The notes under the pieces are model-generated. The model worked only from the letters and a program-made list of their open reading frames with translations, was not told where the DNA came from and did no database searches. 8,429 nt of DNA from Bacteroidota bacterium. GTDB lineage: Bacteria; Bacteroidota; Ignavibacteria; UBA10030. Both the position numbers and the translations under genes were made by a program. The stretch covers positions 1,755-10,183 of the forward strand of contig DMMN01000255.1 in NCBI GenBank assembly GCA_003453835.1, in the 5' to 3' direction. Position 1 is the first letter of the stretch. Every line of letters begins with the position of its first letter. Shown piece after piece: positions 6,757 to 8,429 of the stretch.

Positions 6757-8429
6757 ATGATGAGCTCATCCTTTCTTCGACACATTTCTTTTTTCGGTCT
6801 TGCCGTTTCAGTTCTTTTGCTGGCATCAGATTGCTCAACCAAGAGGGATTCTGCCATGAGACTTGACGGCGAATGGTTTTTCAAGGTCGATTCGCTGGAG
6901 AGGGGGATGGAAGAACGGTGGTTCGTGGAACGGGCTGATCGTTCCGATTGGTCTGAAGTTGTCGTGCCCGAGCATTGGGATCGCTACGATCTCGAGGAGT
7001 ATGATGGCGTCGGTTGGTTTGCGACGACCTTCGAGATCGAAGACCTCTCCAAGCCGCTGGCGTTGTTCTTCGGAGGAGTGGATGATGATGCCGAGGTATG
7101 GGTGAATGGAAAGAGTATCGGGACCCACATCGGATACAGTGAGCCGTTCTTCCTTGAGCTCAGCGACGCCGTGCGGCCCGGCGAGAATGAACTTGTCGTT
7201 CGCGTAAATGATTACTCCGGACCCGGGGGAATCTACAAACCCATATCGATCCTTCCCGTCGCGGAGGTCGAATCGCTCCTGCGGTCCAAATTCTCCGACG
7301 AGCCGGCACGTGAAAGCGCCGATTGGGTGAAGGATGCCGTGATCTATGAAGTGTATCTGAGATCCTTTTCAAAGGAAGGGACGTTTAAAGCGCTTGAGCG
7401 TCGATTGCACGAGATCAAAGACCTCGGAGTCACCGTCATATGGCTGATGCCGATTCATCCAGTGGGCGAGCTGAACAGAAAAGGAAACCTCGGCAGTCCC
7501 TATTCAATTCAAAACTACTATGCGACCAATCCGGAGTTCGGAACAATCGAAGATTTCAAGTCCCTGGTGAAGGCAACGCATGCACACGGTATGAAGATCA
7601 TCCTTGACCTTGTCGTGAATCATACATCGTGGGATACAGAGATCATTCTCGATCACCCGGAATGGTACACGACGAATCGGAATGGGGAGATCGTTGCTCC
7701 TAATGCGGATTGGCGGGACGTTGCCGACTTCAACTACGATCGCCACGAGCTTCGGAAATACATCATGGAGATGATGGAGTACTGGGTTCGAGATGTCGGC
7801 GTGGACGGCTTCCGGTGCGATGTGGCCGAGATGGTGCCGACCGATTTCTGGGAGCGCGCCCGAAAGGAGCTCGATCAGATCAAACAGGTCATGCTGCTCT
7901 CGGAAGGTACCTTGCCTGAACATCATCTGAGTGCTTTCGATCTCACTTACTCTTGGAATGTGTACGATGTGCTGGGAAAAGTGATCCATGGGACGACTCC
8001 TGTGAAGGTATTCGATGAGATCCTGCGCAACGAGTCGCTGCAGTATCCGCGTGGCTCCTTGCGGATGAGGTTTAATACGAATCACGACAAGAACGCTTGG
8101 GACGAGCCGGCAGTGAAGAAGTTTTCTCCTCAAGGGGCAAAGGCGACGGCGTTGCTCACGTTCACGTTTCCGGGCGTTCCGCTTATCTACAACGGGGAAG
8201 AGGTCGGCAACGAGAAGGCGCTAAGCCTATTCGAGAAAACGGAGATTGATTGGCAACAAAACCCCACCGTGCGTCAATTCTTTAAACAACTCGGCACGTT
8301 GCGATCAAGTCAGGTTTCGCTCCGGCGAGGCGACTACACACCCCTCCCAAATTCCGATAACCAAAAGGTGTTTTCGTTTCTCCGTCGAAGCGGGGACGAT
8401 CCTGTCATCGTCGTCATCAACTTCTCCAG
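6757..8429 (+). CDS. Exported GH13 alpha-glucosidase/amylase with N-terminal GH2-type sugar-binding domain (3' end missing)
   Basis: The frame is open for 557 codons to the window edge. Residues 1-26 form an export signal (FFGLAVSVLLLASDC). C26 is a candidate lipid-anchor site, but aspartate at -1 is unusual for a lipobox. Residues 34-167 match the GH2-type jelly roll. From about residue 188 (WVKDAVIYEVYLRSF) the GH13 barrel follows with every catalytic region: DLVVNH (284-289), VADFN (322-326), GFRCDVAE (351-358, nucleophile D355), LSEGT (381-385, acid/base E383) and NTNHD (440-444, stabiliser D444). The window ends as the C-terminal beta domain begins (VIVVINFS). Two in-frame ATG codons (6757, 6760) begin it with no clear ribosome site, 47 nt after malG. 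It probably breaks maltodextrins into sugars for the adjacent importer; neopullulanase or cyclodextrinase activity is possible. Confidence 0.9.
   Translation, partial: MMSSSFLRHISFFGLAVSVLLLASDCSTKRDSAMRLDGEWFFKVDSLERGMEERWFVERADRSDWSEVVVPEHWDRYDLEEYDGVGWFATTFEIEDLSKPLALFFGGVDDDAEVWVNGKSIGTHIGYSEPFFLELSDAVRPGENELVVRVNDYSGPGGIYKPISILPVAEVESLLRSKFSDEPARESADWVKDAVIYEVYLRSFSKEGTFKALERRLHEIKDLGVTVIWLMPIHPVGELNRKGNLGSPYSIQNYYATNPEFGTIEDFKSLVKATHAHGMKIILDLVVNHTSWDTEIILDHPEWYTTNRNGEIVAPNADWRDVADFNYDRHELRKYIMEMMEYWVRDVGVDGFRCDVAEMVPTDFWERARKELDQIKQVMLLSEGTLPEHHLSAFDLTYSWNVYDVLGKVIHGTTPVKVFDEILRNESLQYPRGSLRMRFNTNHDKNAWDEPAVKKFSPQGAKATALLTFTFPGVPLIYNGEEVGNEKALSLFEKTEIDWQQNPTVRQFFKQLGTLRSSQVSLRRGDYTPLPNSDNQKVFSFLRRSGDDPVIVVINFS
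6856..7257 (+). other. GH2-type sugar-binding jelly-roll domain on the GH13 protein
   Basis: Residues 34-167 run MRLDGEWFFKVD, VVVPEHWDRY, GVGWFATTFEI, DAEVWVNGKSIGTHIGYSEPFFLEL (112-136), RPGENELVVRVND and GPGGIYKPISILP. This is the layout of the N-terminal domain of beta-galactosidase/beta-glucuronidase (GH2) proteins: the 'W..P..W' opening, the VWVNGK.vG.H.Gy..pF core and the GGIyrPv close. It stands here in front of a GH13 barrel and not a GH2 barrel. A role in carbohydrate binding or in packing against the active site is inferred. Confidence 0.8.

Noticed and set aside
7504..8133. 209-residue antisense open frame within the second GH13 gene
   Set aside because: It lies opposite the catalytic core, where the + strand shows all GH13 motifs. 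Its translation has no recognisable domain and a skewed His/Arg/Ile composition typical of an antisense shadow.

Overview
This window carries a six-gene cluster, all on the + strand, for using starch, glycogen or other alpha-glucans. It most likely comes from the Bacteroidota/Ignavibacteriota/Chlorobi (FCB) side of the bacterial tree. The strongest taxonomic clue is the C-terminus of the first protein. It contains a 'QNYPNPFN' box followed by a short Ig-like beta domain with a GIYFARF strand and a basic tail, which is the type IX secretion (T9SS, type A) sorting domain. G+C looks close to one half by eye (not computed). Four of the five starts that lie inside the window are GTG, and most lack a strong Shine-Dalgarno sequence.

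Layout. (1) 1-1035: the 3' part of a secreted GH13 alpha-amylase ending in the T9SS domain; its 5' end lies outside the window. (2) 1051-3384: an exported GH57 amylopullulanase-like enzyme with a C-terminal CBM20-like starch-binding domain. (3) 3381-4682: a lipoprotein solute-binding protein of the MalE type, overlapping the GH57 stop codon by 4 nt. (4) 4683-4966: a 284-nt non-coding gap holding a cluster of short direct and inverted repeats. (5) 4967-5854 and 5864-6709: the two ABC permeases, MalF-like and MalG-like, 9 nt apart. (6) 6757 to the window end: an exported, possibly lipid-anchored GH13 enzyme with a GH2-type sugar-binding jelly-roll domain at its N-terminus; its 3' end is cut off.

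How they may work together (inference). The T9SS amylase would attack polymeric glucan outside the cell or on its surface. The exported GH57 enzyme and the second GH13 enzyme would trim the resulting dextrins in the periplasm. The MalE-like lipoprotein would deliver maltodextrins to MalF/MalG for ATP-driven import. No ATPase (MalK/MsmX), no SusC/SusD pair and no transcriptional regulator is visible, so these must be elsewhere if they exist. The combination of T9SS export with a MalEFG importer in place of a Sus-type outer-membrane system is the main point of biological interest. I see no mobile element, CRISPR array, tRNA or rRNA, and nothing that amounts to a wholly new system.
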